Below, piece by piece: positions 45,433-57,739 of a stretch of DNA of 64,000 nt. The stretch is from Trifolium pratense. Its lineage: Eukaryota; Streptophyta; Magnoliopsida; Fabales; Fabaceae. Positions within the stretch are counted from its first letter, which is position 1. Each line of letters opens with the position of its first letter. A model generated the notes under the pieces. That model had not been told where the DNA came from. It saw only the letters and a list, made by a program, of their open reading frames with translations, and searched no databases. The stretch covers positions 20,356,337 to 20,420,336 of the forward strand of contig NC_060064.1 of the NCBI RefSeq assembly GCF_020283565.1, read 5' to 3'. Both the position numbers and the translations under genes were made by a program.

Positions 45433-46155
45433 GGGTAAATAGGGTTTTACCCCCCTGCAAAATAGGTCAGTTTTGCGTTTCCCCCCTGCAAAATTTTTTT
45501 TTGTGATTACCCCCCTGCAAAATGAAGATTCCATCATTTACCCCCCTCAATCGATAACATGGATGTTGACTGGACAAAAATGATGATGTGGCACGTACAA
45601 GTGGAATTAATTTATTTTATATTTATTTTTTTATTGTCAATTCATTAATGAACGTATAATTATTTTTTTTTAATTAAAAAAAAACTGAAAAAAAAAAGAA
45701 AAAAACGATAGTAATTGGGGTTGAAGGTTCATCTTCTTCAATAGTTGTGATTATAGAAGATAAATAATTTAGGGTTGTTAATAAGATGTGAAATTTGAGA
45801 GAAATTTGGGTAAGAAGATTTTGTTGATTGTGTGGGATTTGATTTATGATTACACCGAGAAGAAGAACAAGAATGTTTATAAATAAATTCCATTAACAAT
45901 TTTTTTTTTTTTGGAAAAATTAATAATTATATTAAGTTATTTATCTACGTGGCACAAAAACTTTAATAAAAAATAAATGAAAAGCCACACATGCATCCCA
46001 CGTCATCAATTTTGTCCAGTCAACATCCATGTTATCGATTGAGGGGGGTAAATGATGGAATCTTCATTTTACAGGGGGGTAATCACAAAAAAAAATTTGC
46101 AGGGGGGTAACGCAAAACTGACCTATTTTGCAGGGGGGTAAAACCCTATTTACCC
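45433..46155. mobile_element. Mutator-type MITE with phased C-tracts, 723 bp, 9-bp TSD
   Basis: The termini GGGTAAATAGGGTTTTACCC face each other with near-perfect matching for about 150 bp or more. They include four C6 tracts per end, each in TTACCCCCCTGCAAAAT-like context. TAAACAATT is duplicated at 45424-45432 and 46156-46164. No coding content is visible. It is the younger sibling of 2574-3773. Confidence 0.92.
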
Positions 46156-46473
46156 TAAACAATTTAGTGAGTAGTTCGTGATTAATATTTCGCGAGGAAT
46201 AGCAATGCTACACTCATAATAAGCAAATGGACAACTAAAGGGAATTCACATGATTACTGTCATTCTTGATGCTACAATTTACAATTCCAAGTCCAAATAA
46301 TGCAAATATTTTTTATAAAAATCAGTATATACCGATGACAGTCTGTCATATGATAATTTTAGTAGTATTTTAATAATTTCTTCGTAAGTACCTAAGTATT
46401 TTAGCTCAATTGAAGAAGGTACAACAGTTTGAAGAAAAAACACAAGACAAGGTGAAAAATGCTAATCCAAGGT

Positions 46474-47121
46474 TTTAAATTGCGGCTGCGGTCGCGGATG
46501 CAATAACGGTTGCAGTTGTTGCGAATGCGATTATTGTGGTTGCTACAACGCGCAATGCGAACTGTTACGGCGTGAAATCATTTTGAAATTTCACAAGCTA
46601 TATAAAATGAAACTACTATGTAACTTCACAATTTATCCGCCGTTGCATAGTCTTAGTTTATTCCATAACCACTGATTTGAATGTTCTTAAAATCCATCGT
46701 TGAGAGATTGTTAAAAATAAGATTTTTCATTACATTCGACATAAATTAGAATTTGAAGAGATGGGCAACGAAAGAATATCCATTTTATGACAAATCCGGT
46801 CCGATGGTTGTTCTTCACTAACCACAAGGATATAGGGACTATATATTTCATCTTTGGTGTCATTGCTGTAGTGACGGGCACATGCTTATCAGTATTGATT
46901 CAAATGGAATTAGCACGACATGGCGATCAAATTCTTGGTTCATAAATTTTATTTTTTGGTGAGAAAATTTGAACTAACATCGCTGAAAACGTCTGATGCG
47001 ATTACGATGTGCCCGTACACCTGAATTAAGATCACACCGTAATTGCGGAACGATGCTATTGCGGAGGTACCCGCATCAGCAATACTGCTGCCTCAATACG
47101 GACCGCAATTTAAAACTTTGA
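46474..47121. mobile_element. MITE with AAGGTTTTAAATTGCGG termini
   Basis: AAGGTTTTAAATTGCGGCTG at 46474 faces GGACCGCAATTTAAAACTT ending near 47121. Duplicon A keeps only the right half (about 5025-5140). The left half there was replaced by the extra duplicon tail. Confidence 0.6.
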
Positions 47122-47904
47122 CAGAATCCGTCATGCCACAATGGGATCAGCAAAAATAATAATATTTCAGCTTAACTGAATTCATCGTGCCATGATGGGC
47201 TTCCAAGATGCCATAATGGAGACTTGATTAGAGCGCGTTTTTCACAATAAATAGAGGTCCGGGTCTCAAGGATTTGACACACTGGAATTGAGAGAAGCAA
47301 AAGTGGCTAGGAATACTGTGTTTTATTATACTCCCTCCGATCGTTTTTATAAGATCACTTTGGATAAAAAATTTGGTCATTTTTATAAGAATTATGAACA
47401 GTTTTCTTTTCAAATGTTTTAATGTTTAATTTCATGTATGCCCTAATTTATGGCAAATTCTTATCTACCCATTCCTACAAAATGGGTAGAGTAGCCCATT
47501 TGTGTTGGCAGCATCATAACCATCAATTCATTTTTCATCATTTATGTAATAAACAATATTTAATTTACAATTCTAGTCACTCAAAATACTTTAATTGCAA
47601 AAATACCCACTAAATTTTCATTCCTCCTTCTTCTTCATGTTTTGCAGTAATCAACTTCTTCATTTTTTTCAACTAAACTAAACAATTCTTCTTTTTTTCT
47701 CAACTCATGGGTAATTTTCGTTTTTCTTGTTTCTAAAATTTTCGAATCTTGATATGTCATAAACTGAAGGGAAAAATGATAGGGATATTGTAGAGCATGA
47801 TTTTACGAATCTAAAGGTACAAATTTCGTGTTTTTTCGATAATTCTAGAGGGAGAAATCTAAAAAATACCTTTTCTTTTATGGGGTTTAAAGATTTGCAA
47901 ATTT

Positions 47905-48270
47905 GTGTGTAAATCTCACTTTTTTATGTTTAAAACTTGGTTAATTTGTGTTAAGATCGTTAGAAATTGCATTTCGATCGAAACCCACAAAAAATCATGC
48001 GAAACGGTGCTGAAAAACGGAATTTTCATGGGTTGGAACTTGACCCGCGTTTTGACCCGTTTCTGGTCATGGATCGACCCGTCAGAGGTTGAAGATGACA
48101 CTGTTCATGCGTGTGCAAAGCCCACTCACATATTAGAGAGAGTGCGAGAGAGTGTGATGGCTACAAACGTCCGTTTTTCATGCCGTTTTTTGCGTTGCGC
48201 TCTATTTAACGAGATTTGTTTTACTAATATTTTTCTGAAATTTTTTCAGGCGTTAAAGAATTTTTTATAA
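47905..48270 (+). CDS. Unidentified 121-codon ORF in the Mutator-type element
   Basis: A single frame from ATG 47905. The stretch around 48040-48130 (TRVLTRFWSWIDPSEVEDDT) has a more gene-like composition than its flanks. I recognise no domain, and its N-terminal third is AT-rich and low in complexity. It may contain captured coding sequence or be chance. Confidence 0.25.
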   Translation: MCKSHFFMFKTWLICVKIVRNCISIETHKKSCETVLKNGIFMGWNLTRVLTRFWSWIDPSEVEDDTVHACAKPTHILERVRESVMATNVRFSCRFLRCALFNEICFTNIFLKFFQALKNFL

Positions 48271-48483
48271 AATATAAAACCTTATATGATTTAATTAAAT
48301 ATATTTCTAATAAAATTATTATGAAAAAATATGTTGCAAAATATAATTATAGTAATATTGAACTAATAAAATATATTATAAGAGTAATTATTTGAAAAGG
48401 TTGAATAATTTCATGTGTAAATTTATTAATATTATATAGCATATATAGTATTCCTTGTAATAAAAAAAATAAAGTATAGTATT

Positions 48484-49640
48484 TGATAAGTGTCAAAAAG
48501 TAGTTGAATTATATTATGAATTAAGGCAATTATTAACTTGTTTTGTAAGATTTGTGTATATAAGTCCCCAAGAATTGTACATATATGTTTTGATCTGAAT
48601 TTGGTTAGTATATCTTAAATCTCAATAATTTTGACAAGTTTGTGTAATTAAAGTTGAATTTTTTGTGAAGAATTAATGTTTGATCTTGAAGATGCTCGCT
48701 GGGCTAGAGAAAGCTAAAGAAAGCCAGAAATCTTGTTGATTTGGGAGAGAGTTTCTGGCTTAAGCCAGAGAAAGCTACAGATCCTGTTGAATTTGCAGTG
48801 AGTTTCTGGCTTAAGCCAGATAAAGCTACAAACTCTGTTGTATTGACAAAACATTTCTGGCTCCAGCCAGATAAAGCCAGAAGAGCTGGGAGGTGACTCA
48901 GAGGACACGTGTTAGCAAACCCAACTATGAAGTAAGGTAGCTGGCGGAGCCAGCTATAGCTGGCTGGGCCAGCTTAAAAATCTAGTTCACTATAAAAGGA
49001 CACCAAAAGCAGAAAAATGGATCGGATCATTTGTAATACTTTTAAAAACAGAGAAAAACATCTTAGGAGCTAGGTTTAAGTAACTTGAAGGTGGATTTGC
49101 TCATCTTTGTTGAGGAATCAACTCATGATGTTTGTTTATCTCAATTCCTTTCATCTTTGTAAAGTTACTATGTCTATGGGTAACTAAACTCTCTTATTGT
49201 TGGGATTAGATGTAAAATAGTCTATGAATATGTATTTATCTTGATCTTGTGTTATACATGTTTTCTTGATTCAATCAATCTTGATATTATCCTTGCTTTT
49301 AATGTTTTATTCTTTGGATTTGAAATAGTATAGGAATATATGTTTTGAATCAATGAATTAGGATAATATCTATTGAATCTAAACTTTAGGAATAGATTTA
49401 GATTTAATAATCACTCAAAGTATGGGTGTTTAATTTTTATTTTATTTACAATTTGCAAATTTAATTTTTTTGTCACCTTGTTTGTTGATTATTATGTTTT
49501 GATTTCCTTGAATGGTTTTTAATTTTATTTCATTTACAAATTTTTACGACAATTTTGCAAATTTATCGATTTAATTTTTAAATTTGGGGTACTCTAGCTA
49601 TCCGCCAAGAAAAGGGACGAGGTGAGATTTTCAACCCACC
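48484..49640 (+). mobile_element. Possible LTR sequence inside the Mutator-type element
   Basis: TGATAAGTGTCAAAAAGTAG at 48484 is a typical LTR start. Further on are TAAAGTTACTATGTCTATGG, GTAACTAAACTCTC..TTGTTGGGATTAG and GGGGTACTCTAGCTATCCG, phrases common in LTR 3' halves. I could not fix the right end or a TSD, so the boundary is only approximate. Confidence 0.35.
48703..48905. repeat. 51-bp tandem repeats with TCTGGCTTAAGCCAGA palindromes
   Basis: TTTCTGGCTTAAGCCAG-type units start at about 48752, 48803 and 48854 (period 51), with a degenerate unit before. The period is a multiple of three, so the minus strand gives a 17-residue peptide repeat (FIWLKPET..NRIC). A further AGCTGGC-rich palindromic stretch follows (48945-48975). 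Confidence 0.75.
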
Positions 49641-49895
49641 ACTGGGATCAAGACAACATTCCAAAATTTTATAATTTTTTTTTAAAAAAAACACACACAC
49701 TTTTTCATGTATTATTCAATGTGTTCAATTTCCGAAAATTTGGGACCCTATAGATTCCCAAAGCTATTTTCATTTTAAAAAACGAAAGGTTCCTTTGTAA
49801 ATTTTTAAACAAAGCTATGCTTCATTACTAATTTGATTTCACTATTATATGAAGTGTTATTGCTATTGTTCATTTTTTTTTATAAAAAAAGGAGA

Positions 49896-50063
49896 ATGTT
49901 AACTTGTGCCCTTAAGGGCACATGTTAAGAAGATAAATGTGGAAAAAATTTAATGAACTTGTAGTGTATTCAATTCTCTAAACATTAAATGTTTTCTATC
50001 ATTAAATGCTCTATTTCTATTTTTAGGTAGGTTAACATGTGCCCTTAGGGCACAAGTTAACAT
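49896..50063. mobile_element. Nested 168-bp MITE, ATGTTAACTTGTGCCC termini
   Basis: ATGTTAACTTGTGCCCTTA at 49896 faces its complement ending at 50063. Each end is itself palindromic (GTGCCCTTAAGGGCAC). No target duplication was found. Confidence 0.7.
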
Positions 50064-50399
50064 GACCCATAAAAAAATACAGGTGTTATCAATGGTTGAT
50101 TCATTTCACATAGGGGATCCCACAGTATTGTAAACCCTAATATTCTCCCATATAATAAAGTTTTTTTTTTACAAATATATAATAAAGTTAATATGATAAG
50201 AATATGAAAACTAGGAAGTATTTTCAAATTACAAATATTAATTTATTATTTTTATGATTTGAATTTTAAATGCGAAATTGAAGGAGAAAAAAATAAAAAT
50301 AAGCCATATAATTTGAGACGAAGGTAATAACCACCAATTAAGCATTTGAATTTTGGCGTCAATAAAATCTTATCCAGTTGTCAATATTCAAATTAATTG

Positions 50400-50639
50400 T
50401 TAGTCCAAGTTAGTATTTTTGTAAAAAAAATAAAAATAAATAAAGAAAAGGAAACGATTGGAGTTACTAATCAAAATTAATAAATTTTCAAAAGCATTCC
50501 CATGGCCAAGTGCTGAACACAAGACCCTATGGATACAGATCACTTCAACAAACCGCTGCACCAACACATTGTTTGTGATTTTATTCAGATGCTTACTCTG
50601 AATACCATATAAGCGACGTTCAAGACAAATCGTCTTCAA
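50400..50639 (-). CDS. Unidentified ORF in the Mutator-type element, gene-like N-terminus
   Basis: MKTICLERRLYGIQSKHLNK, then ITNNVLVQRFVEVICIHRVL and CSALGHGNAF, reads like a real conserved protein end. After that the frame enters AT-rich low-complexity sequence. I cannot name the family. A captured host fragment is plausible. Confidence 0.35.
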   Translation of the reverse strand: MKTICLERRLYGIQSKHLNKITNNVLVQRFVEVICIHRVLCSALGHGNAFENLLILISNSNRFLFFIYFYFFYKNTNLD

Positions 50640-52160
50640 CCTCTAGCGAGCCATTTCGACCCGGTTTTTGACCCGCGCATTTAGATTAAAACCCGTACGT
50701 TTCATATCAATTTTAACATAAAAAATTCACAATTAACACAGCACAGAAACATCATACACATTAAAATCTGACGAAATTTAAATGAATAAATATGAAATAC
50801 CCAAATTAGTTGTATGTATCTGTAATGAATGTTGAAGAAATATTCAGATCTGTTTTTGTTGTTGTTCAAACGATAAGTTTATTTTATAGCACCAATTAAT
50901 TTTGTTGAATGCTTTCATTTAGCAATAAAATGAATAATTTAAATTGAAAAACTGAAATTAAATCGAAGAAGGATCACTTCATGAGTTCCATTGTTCCAAG
51001 GTTTGTGAGAGTGAGCCTCATCCATGGGTACTTTAGAGTTTGTTAGTGTGCAAGGGATGGATTTTTGTAAGAAGAAGGAGAGGCATTTAGACCTTAGTTA
51101 GAAGAAGAAGAAGAAGGAAAAAGAGATTTTTCAGGAATACTAAAGGGTGCTTATGAAGAGGAAGAGGAAGAAGATGAAAGGAGAATGATAGAAAAATCAG
51201 TACACTGAATTGGTACGTGGGTCAATATACAATTGTTAAAAGTTGTATTCCAAAATTGAAAATTAATCACATTTTAAGTGAGACTTTGATGAACCACTGT
51301 ATTTAAAACACATAGGATGGGTAGCCTGACCCAATTTCATGTGATGGGTAGCTAAGTTGCCACCCTAATTTATTATGAGAGATAATATTAAAAATAAGTA
51401 AGTGATTTGAAGGAAGAGTAATTAAACAAGGGTATATATGGAATCAATTTAAATTTTCTCAAAGTATTAAATAAAAATGACTATGTAAAATGTGTTTCCT
51501 TGATCTGTGTAATTTTGTCAAAGTATTCCTTATAAAAAGGACTGGAGGGAGTATATTTTTGACTGGATGAATGAATTGTTATGTATGCACGCTACAAAAA
51601 TACTGTTATATTATTGGAGATGGACAATTTTTTTTGTCAAACTAAGTCTTATAAATATGGATAATTTTTATGCCAAACCAAGTGTTATACAAATGGATGG
51701 AGGGAATATATGTAAGTAGAAATCACCCAACATTTCCGTTAGGGCTAGGCAAAAAATTGAACCACAACTTACAATTTTGAAACTGAATTGAAACAATTCA
51801 GTTATTATCGATTCAGTTTGCTTTAATAGTTTGATTTAGTTTAAAGGTTCAGATCGATTTTTTTGTTTAAAAATTCCTAATATTTAATTTGATTTTCTTA
51901 TATTTTTTTCAAAGGTACTAATAATAACAATACGATTAAAAAAAAAATATAGTAAATTTTAATTTTTTAAAAGTTAGTTATGCTTTGCTTTGGAATCATA
52001 AAATCAAACTATTTTAACAGTTCGGTTCAGTTCGAAAGACAAATAGTTAAACTACAACGAATTTTGAAAACAGTCTAGTTCGGATTTCCTCCATAACCGA
52101 ACCAGGCCCACCCCTAATTCCTATTAGAATAGGGAAAAAAAGAAACAAGTTACGGATAAA

Positions 52161-52324
52161 AGTCCACTTTGTAGGGATAAGCTTGATATCATATCCAACA
52201 AACTATTAAGTTTTGATGATCTCTTCAACTTTTTGGTGGTTTGCAAGGAATGGAGCGCAGTTCGAAAAAATTTATTGGAGAAAATTCCTAGAATCACAAT
52301 CATCGATGATTGTGCAAACTACTA
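52161..52324 (+). pseudogene. KIB/DUF295-type F-box fragment (duplicon C)
   Basis: SPLCRDKLDIISNKLLSFDD then LFNFLVVCKEWSAVRKNLLE to a TAG. It differs from A and B by a few residues. It ends in the same hairpin. Confidence 0.8.
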
Positions 52325-52695
52325 GGTATGCAAAAAAGTTTTACTATTTATATAGCATACCCAAAAAATGAGCTTACAGCTCTAAGATGAGTTATTTTTG
52401 GGGTTTATCTTATTGTGGTTCATCTAGTGGATATCTGATCATGACATGTGCGAACAATACACCTTTCATATTGTTGACACCTTTCAAGAATAGATATCCA
52501 CTAAATGAACCACAATAAGATAAACCCAAAAATAACCCATCTTAGAGCTGTAAGCTCGTTTTTTTGGGTATGCTATAAAAATAATAAAACCTATTTGCAT
52601 ATGTAGTAATTTGCACAATCATCGATGATTGAGATTTTAGGAATTTTCGCCAATAATTTTTTTGAGCGACCCTCCACTCCTTGCAAACCCCAAGA
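52226..52695. repeat. F-box fragment inverted repeat (hairpin) in duplicon C
   Basis: Left arm to 52436, loop 52437-52491, right arm 52492 to about 52695. Same breakpoint as in A and B, so the inversion predates the duplications. Confidence 0.85.
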
Positions 52696-53127
52696 AGTGG
52701 ACAAATATATTCTAGATAATAAGTTCATTATAAAGTAGTAGATGATATCTTAAAGAAATTTCTTCTTATATATATACAATCATATAAAATTAGTCATAAG
52801 AGGTAAACAAAATAAAATTACAACTAACCTCAGAGAAAGTGACTTTCATCCTTGCAAGTAAAGTTACTAAGCTTTGATGACTTGACGAGAATATTGCATA
52901 AAATTGCACATTATCATCCCAAGTGGTTCTGAAATCAACAAGAATCTGTTATAACAAAATATAAGACTCTATTCTAATATGTGCAATTTAAAGTGCCTTA
53001 AGAAAGGCTCAAAAGATTTATTTTGTAGATATCTTCCTAGTGAGCATGAAATAACCACCAAACAACATAAAATTTCAATAAATTCATTTACATAATATTT
53101 GGTGTCATCGTTAGCAAAAATTAGTCT

Positions 53128-53240
53128 CGTGTAAGCTTAGCTCATTTGGCAGGAACATTGAATTGGAAGGATCGGGATTTGAACTCTGATCATTCCACTT
53201 ATCCACTTTAAGGGTGAAATTTCTAGCCACAAGACTACTT
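53128..53240 (+). repeat. tRNA-derived (SINE-like) module, duplicon C
   Basis: Contains TTAGCTCATTTGG and GGATTTGAACTCTG, matching the modules in A, B and D. Confidence 0.5.
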
Positions 53241-53782
53241 GACAAAAAAAATAATTAACCAAAATTAAGCCTAAAATAATTTCACACTATAACACTTTAG
53301 TAAAACAATATACATTAGTGTTTATGCTCAAATAAACGAGATTTACAAAAAATAATATTTTTAAGTTGATTTACAAAAAGAGATTTACAAAAATTATCAA
53401 CAAAAATTATATTTTATGCTCAAATAATAGAGATTTACAAAAATTATCAACAAAAATAAACGAGATTTACAAAAAATAATATTTTATGCTCAAATCTTCA
53501 GGATATATAATTTAAAGTTGCATATGATTCTCACATAAATTAATAACCAAATATAAATATAGGATTTTACAAAATAAATATTCAATCCCACAAATAAAAA
53601 AATTTATATTAAAATTAAAATCAAAGAAATATTCTTGGTTTGAATTTATTTAAAATCAAATTTTTCTGGTATAAGTCAAATCGTAAATAAAATAAGTTAT
53701 CAAATCAATATATTATGGAATCAAATCAAATCTTTAATGGTACATAAATAGGGAGATTGAGTATAAACGAAGAAGGAAAACA

Positions 53783-53783
53783 G

Positions 53784-53849
<66 letters not shown>
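53783..53849. repeat. (AC)n-(AT)n microsatellite
   Basis: ACACAC run from 53783 passing into a TA run to 53849. It is expanded relative to A and B, which have only 10-20 bp of TA. Confidence 0.95.
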
Positions 53850-53851
<2 letters not shown>

Positions 53852-55319
53852 AACACGAAATTTTGAGAAGACGATTTTTAAAATTATAAATTCTTCTCAA
53901 ATAAATAAATATAAAATATCTCTGCGTGTTCAAAATTTTTAAAATATTCACTACCAAGGTTTTTTTAAAATATGAAGACCGGATCGTATCGGTCGGTTCG
54001 ATCTGTTGAATCAAGAATCATACCTCAATCTGATCCAATATGAATAGGAAACCGTTGTGCCACATAACCAATATATGAACCAGAAAACCAAATAAAAATT
54101 AGAAACAATTGTAAAAACCGACGGTTTTTTTCCGATTTGAATGGTTGCGCAACATATTTCTTTTTTGACAAAAGATGAAAAACATGCTCTAATTTAAGAT
54201 ACTAAAGAAGTCAATTTGATGTTTTCATAGCAAGCAAGCATTGATCTAAGAAGAATAAGTAGAAAAAGGGAGACATAAAATGAAATAATGAAAAAAAGAA
54301 GAGAAGAAGATGCATACCAAAGGAGAGATGAGATGAGAGATTATAGAGGGTGACGGCTACATATTTGATTATAGATGAGAGATTAACTTTAGGTTTTCTG
54401 TTATATATATAAGTGGGCACATATGTGGGCTTGGGCCAAAAAATTAATCATCCCACACAAAACAAGAAATTTTTCTCCTCCCCCCCCTATATTTCTTTTA
54501 GACCCCTAAATTTCCTATTTTTTCTTTAAACTTATTTCGAAAAATGATTTTTGCTCGCTACATTTTGGAAAACGTTTTCCAAAATATCCCTTTATACACC
54601 AAAACACAAACAAGCAAAAAAAAAACCCTCCTTTGTCAATTTTCCCACTCTGTTCTTTCTCCATGGTACCACTACACAAAAGTCGCCCTTCACCGGCAAC
54701 ATCGCAAAAATTCCGCACAACCCTCCTGAAACATCACGACTAACTCTCAAGTAATAACGTGGACTAGGACGTGGATAATGCGTGGATAACCTTACCCACA
54801 ACATTTTCTGGGTAGCAAATTACCAACGCAACAAAATGCCACAGACCCGTGCCCTGAGTATGTCGTGGATAAATTTCATATATACTCAAGATAAAACTGT
54901 GGATAATGGCAAAAATGGCCATGGGAGGGAGCATGAATTTTTATTAATAGATATTATCATATAGTATAGATTTAATTTATTATAAAAAAATATAGATTTG
55001 GTGTTTTGTTATAAAAAATAAATTATAGATTTGATTTTTTAGTGTTTATAAAGTATAGATTTGATTTGAATCCAAGAAAAAGAAAATTCATAAAAAAAAA
55101 TGTAATTTTCGGGTCGGCCCCTAAAAACAAACGAATCCATCCGTATGGGTGTCTTTAAAAAGAGTGCAGTATTATTATGACTCACAAATCACACATAAAA
55201 TAGAAAATATATATTGTGGAGGCTTAAGCATATGAATGGATGGACAAGGATTTTTCAAATTGATTGAACCTCAAGGGTTTCACAAATCACACATAAATAG
55301 TATTCTTCATTTCTATAGA

Positions 55320-55717
55320 GTGCTTCTACAAATGTTTTCTATATTAGGAAAATAGAGTTTTTTACATAGGCAGATGTTTTTTTCATAATAGTATTGATTT
55401 TTACCTCTCATGATCTAGTTCATATTAGTACTAGAAATTAACATTTATATGATTTTGATATAATCAATGTGCATGTGGTTTGATTTTAACCGATGCATTT
55501 GTCTAAGTTGGTTTTTAGCTTCCACTTTTGGCTTTGTTTTTCTCAGTTCTTAGGTGACTTTGCTCTATTTTAGGGTCTGTGTCTTGGTACAGTTTAAGCA
55601 AAATAGTTTTGTGGTCTTTGTAAGTCAAATGATTTTCACTTGTGTAGTCTTTGTAAGTTCATTATGCTCTTTTTTATTCCAGCCATAGCAATTAGTTGGT
55701 ATGTATAGTAAACATGA
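55320..55717. other. Intergenic AT-rich DNA
   Basis: Nothing recognised. Confidence 0.4.
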
Positions 55718-55725
55718 CATGCAAT

Positions 55726-55912
55726 CTATGAAGCATGGACACAGACACGGACACCGGACACAATACGGACACTGACACGCCGACACCAATAAAAATTTGG
55801 AAAAATGACATAATTTAGTGTAATCGTAAGTGTCGGTGTCGGTGTCGGACACGGACACCGACACATGTCCGACACGGACACGCCTAATCTGAGGAGTGTC
55901 GGTGCTTCATAG
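55726..55912. mobile_element. hAT-like MITE, 187 bp, 8-bp TSD
   Basis: Tips CTATGAAGCA and TGCTTCATAG. CATGCAAT is duplicated at 55718-55725 and 55913-55920. The interior is largely ACACGGACACCG-type words in both orientations. The 8-bp TSD supports the hAT superfamily. Small frames here are low-complexity artefacts. Confidence 0.85.
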
Positions 55913-55920
55913 CATGCAAT

Positions 55921-56589
55921 TAGTTGATTGTGTTTTAGGAAATAATTAAAAGTTGAAAAAGCACATTTGATGGTACACTTCATGCTACTTTGCAATGATA
56001 TTAAATATAATATTTTTTGTCTATTTACTTGGCCAAGTACATTAATATGAAGATGTTTATTTGTGCAAGTTATACATTAAATGTACTATAAATTTTATTA
56101 TGGCGTGAGGTTATGGAGGTTTAATTACAGAGCAAGTTAAATAGTTCATCTTGGACCATTGCCTTTCCACTCTTGTAAATTTAAATTATCTCTCTGTTTT
56201 GAATTTTCCATTTGTCTTGGACCAATTTTATGAAGTCAATGTTGAGTACATTCAGGTTTATTTAATGAAGTTTCTTTTACTTTTCCATGGATGTTTCTTC
56301 GACTAATTTTATGAATTTCTTTTCTTTTTCCTGATGGTAAATGATAAGTTCAGATGATGTTTTCTATTCATGTCCATACTCAAGGGAAATGACTTTTCCA
56401 TTGCACTGTCCTATAAACATGCAGTTTATTTCCACTGCTAGGTTGGTAAATGATACATGTTCTTATAATTTATGTTGTCTATGAATGGCCATAATTTAAG
56501 TTTGTTTGCATTGTAGTGTAAATGTCATGTTTTTATGACCACAACCTCTGGTTTGAGCTGAATGTCAAGGACATTAATGGACTATTTGA
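55921..56589. other. Intergenic DNA
   Basis: No recognisable gene or element. Confidence 0.4.
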
Positions 56590-56728
56590 ACAAAGTTAGC
56601 CACGGTCTAACCATGGCTAAATTTCGCGAAGCCCGGATAAGCCACACTCAAAATTTACGCGGCAAACATGTCAAATGCCTATTTAGCTACGGTTTTGACC
56701 GTGGCTATATGGCGAGTTTTTTGTAGTG
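56590..56728. mobile_element. CACTA-type terminus (second family)
   Basis: Ends GAGTTTTTTGTAGTG at 56728, the complement of CACTACAAAAAACTC. It has subterminal AGCCACGGT / ACCGTGGCT words. The other end was not found nearby. Confidence 0.6.
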
Positions 56729-56941
56729 AGAATAGCATGTTTATGAGTTATTTTATTTTTCTGACAGAAGGTTTATGATGCTAAGCATATAAAATTGTAA
56801 ACTAATATGCAAGCGACTAACTTTCATGGCATCAAGCTATACATACAAGTATTAATAATCAATTGACTGTTACAAATTGATATCTGAATGAAAAATGGAA
56901 AACCCAAAATTAATAACTATTCAAGTATTGTAAAGATAGTT

Positions 56942-57352
56942 GGCTTAAATGTAGTTTTATCCCCCTATTTTGAATAAATCGGAATTTTATCCCCTATTTT
57001 AAATCCGGAATTTTACTCCCGCCCCCCCCCTTTTTTAAAATCCTTCTAAGCCTCAACTTCAAAACTTCGCACAGAACTAAATTTTGAACAATAATTCACC
57101 AAACTGGCACCAAAATGACTGTAATTGAGTTAGCTTTCCATAAAATTATGCCCCACTAAATTTGGAGTTACAGAGGGAGAGTATTTATCGATTTTGCCCC
57201 ACTAAATCTGCTTTTGACCTTCAAATTCAACATCGTCTACCGAACATATCATAACTCCAAATTCGATGAAATTGATATGCAAACAAAGGTAATTTTGTTA
57301 GCTTTCCAGAGACATGTAAATACTATACAAAACTGAGCAACAGGGTGATAGA
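56942..57352. mobile_element. Truncated relative of the 1-1170 TIR element
   Basis: Starts GGCTTAAATGTAGTTTTATC with three C-tract motifs. It follows the left end of the first element to about 57190, then jumps to the reverse complement of its 320-490 region. The right TIR is absent. Confidence 0.75.
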
Positions 57353-57739
57353 GATGAAATTGAAATGCAAACTTTGCAAGGCCGCTCGACTTGATCTGAG
57401 GTATAGATGGAAGCAAGTTACCTTAGGGCAGAGTAAGGTATGCGCGGTTGGCGGCACGCTTAGGTAAATAGGTCAGTGATTAAGAAATGAATAGTATCTA
57501 AATACAAACTCACAACTGGAGTGTTGTTGTCCAAGCTTTGTAGTATTAAAAACCTATCCATACAATTTGGAAAAGTTACTAGAATTCCAATCATTAACTA
57601 GATAAAACTATATATACTGAAATGCAGAATAAAAAACGAGTGATGAGTTAGAAAATCCTCCAGCAAAGATAGTAAATAACATTGAAAAATCTGTAGTTGC
57701 AATAACCATTATATGTATTGATACAAATATAAATGCTAA

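Larger units (their letters stand above)
47451..51362. mobile_element. Mutator-type element, 3912 bp, 10-bp TSD
   Basis: The ends TGGCAAATTCTTATCTACCC and TGGCAACTTAGCTACCCATC (right end, complement) form imperfect terminal repeats rich in ACCCAT. CCCTAATTTA is duplicated at 47441-47450 and 51363-51372. The empty site is preserved in duplicon A near 5440, which proves the insertion. Inside are unidentified frames (47905-48270 plus, 50639-50400 minus), 51-bp tandem repeats, a nested MITE and LTR-like sequence. No MULE transposase domain was recognised. Confidence 0.88.
47331..51551. mobile_element. Stowaway-like MITE split by a Mutator-type insertion
   Basis: Left tip CTCCCTCCGATCGTTTTTAT at 47331. 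Right tip complement of CTCCCTCCAGTCCTTTTTAT ending at 51551. TA flanks. Removing 47451-51362 and one copy of the 10-bp duplication restores an element collinear with the unbroken copy at 5327-5605. Confidence 0.85.
46755..55319. repeat. Duplicon C (~4.6 kb plus a 3.9-kb insertion)
   Basis: Collinear with 4753-9228. Differences are the Mutator-type insertion at 47451-51362, a local triplication of ATTTACAAAAATTATCAAC-type sequence (53320-53460), and an expanded TA run (53795-53849). Homology with A ends at about 55319. Confidence 0.82.

Noticed and set aside
55625..55995. Thr/Asp-repeat protein
   Set aside because: Translation of the GACACGGACACC interior of a hAT-like MITE.
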